Of a stretch of 28,633 bases of DNA, positions 28,230 to 28,633 are shown piece by piece; within the stretch, counting starts at the first letter, position 1, and each line of letters opens with the position of its first letter. The stretch is from Acididesulfobacillus acetoxydans (GTDB lineage: Bacteria; Bacillota; Desulfitobacteriia; Desulfitobacteriales; Desulfitobacteriaceae): assembly GCF_900016645.1 (NCBI RefSeq), contig NZ_CDGJ01000109.1, one strand, 5' to 3'. The notes below the pieces were generated by a model. That model worked only from the letters and a program-made list of their open reading frames with translations. It made no database searches and had not been told where the DNA came from. The position numbers and the translations under genes are program-made.

Positions 28230-28633
28230 TACCGATGTTGGACCTCCTACCTCTAGCGGGGAGACTCAAAGAGCTTGAGCTGGAAGTTGTATTTGTGGTC
28301 TGTCATTCCCTTGGCAATGAGGCTAGATAATTTTAGATTCATGGTGAGGTAATAGTGCTACAAGATGTTAAGACAATTTTTTTCAGATTTTTAAGGGGGG
28401 GAATCGTAACCCGCCGGAAGCCCAGAAGTTATTCACCCAAGTGCCGATCTTGGCTTCCCGTTGTGCTTTCGGGGTCTCCTCTTTTTGGGGAGAACAAGTA
28501 TATACGGTTACTCATTCTCTTCATGTGTATAAATCCGCCTTTCTGCGAAAGGCACCGATGGGGTTATGAAACAAAAACCCATCATCCTTTCACTCTTTTT
28601 GTGCTATCCTCCTCTTGTAGGTCGCTGGTATAC
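28230..28633. other. Right-edge region without a recognised gene
   Basis: A 29-codon minus frame (28342 to 28254, MNLKLSSLIAKGMTDHKYNF and nine more residues) overlaps the lost 5' end of the phosphofructokinase-like gene in another frame. Further right are a hairpin GATGGG (28557-28562) with CCCATC (28578-28583) and short GC-rich inverted repeats. Nothing else is supported. Confidence 0.45.
28349..28376 (-). promoter_or_regulatory. Candidate promoter upstream of the phosphofructokinase-like gene
   Basis: On the minus strand TTGTCT (28371-28376), a 16-bp spacer and TATTAC (28349-28354). The predicted start point is at about 28342, which is the A of an ATG opening a 29-codon frame that ends at 28254. 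Confidence 0.4.

Noticed and set aside
28380..28633. Riboswitch-like GC-rich inverted repeats at the right edge
   Set aside because: They were compared by eye with cobalamin, SAM and T-box motifs and did not match; no downstream gene is visible.

Overview
The window reads as chromosomal DNA of a Gram-positive Firmicute of moderate GC, probably a clostridial (Peptococcaceae-like) anaerobe. The evidence is the strong AGGAGG-type ribosome binding sites with frequent GTG/TTG starts, a complete PTS with a PRD-type regulator, a YtrA-type GntR/ABC operon, an Rv2525c-like (DUF1906) cell-wall protein and a Cat-type CoA-transferase. The taxonomic placement is inference; no rRNA or tRNA was seen. Almost every gene lies on the minus strand, so operons read right to left.

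Left block (1-8.5 kb), sugar phosphotransferase island: ptsI (cut by the window edge) and ptsH; a YjeM-like glutamate/GABA-type APC permease; then an operon of a PRD/EIIB/EIIA transcriptional activator, an unknown two-helix membrane protein, and PTS IIB, IIC and IIA of the lactose/cellobiose family. HPr, EI, IIA, IIB, IIC and the regulator are all here, but no phospho-glycosidase. A 45-bp promoter-upstream module is shared by ptsH and the regulator gene. A 16-copy 17-bp minisatellite separates the IIC and IIA genes.

Middle block (8.7-15.5 kb): a 4-hydroxybutyrate/acetate CoA-transferase; a short ORF; a plausible cyclic-di-AMP (ydaO-type) riboswitch whose 3' end runs into the ribosome binding site of a membrane-anchored LysM-G5-NlpC/P60 peptidoglycan hydrolase (with unusual 12-residue cytoplasmic repeats); a CapF-like epimerase-cupin protein; a 740-bp gene-poor gap; and uppP.

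Decay zone (15.5-23.3 kb): an intact YtrA-type GntR regulator with an ABC ATPase and permease, followed by remnants: a second ABC pair fused by an internal deletion, a YdcF fragment, a frameshifted DUF1906 protein and a second DUF1906 fragment, a truncated PadR regulator welded to a TnpB C-terminus, that element's right-end hairpin (omega-RNA scaffold), and the HI0074-type gene fragment next to it. An intact FMN-binding glutamate-synthase-domain protein sits inside this zone.

Right block (23.4-28.6 kb): a small unknown protein, a His/Met-rich copper-chaperone-like HMA protein, an EamA transporter, a succinate-semialdehyde-type aldehyde dehydrogenase, and a 6-phosphofructokinase-like gene with odd active-site residues and no recognisable proper start. 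The GABA-type permease, CoA-transferase and aldehyde dehydrogenase could belong to one GABA/4-hydroxybutyrate route, but they are not contiguous, so this is only a hypothesis.
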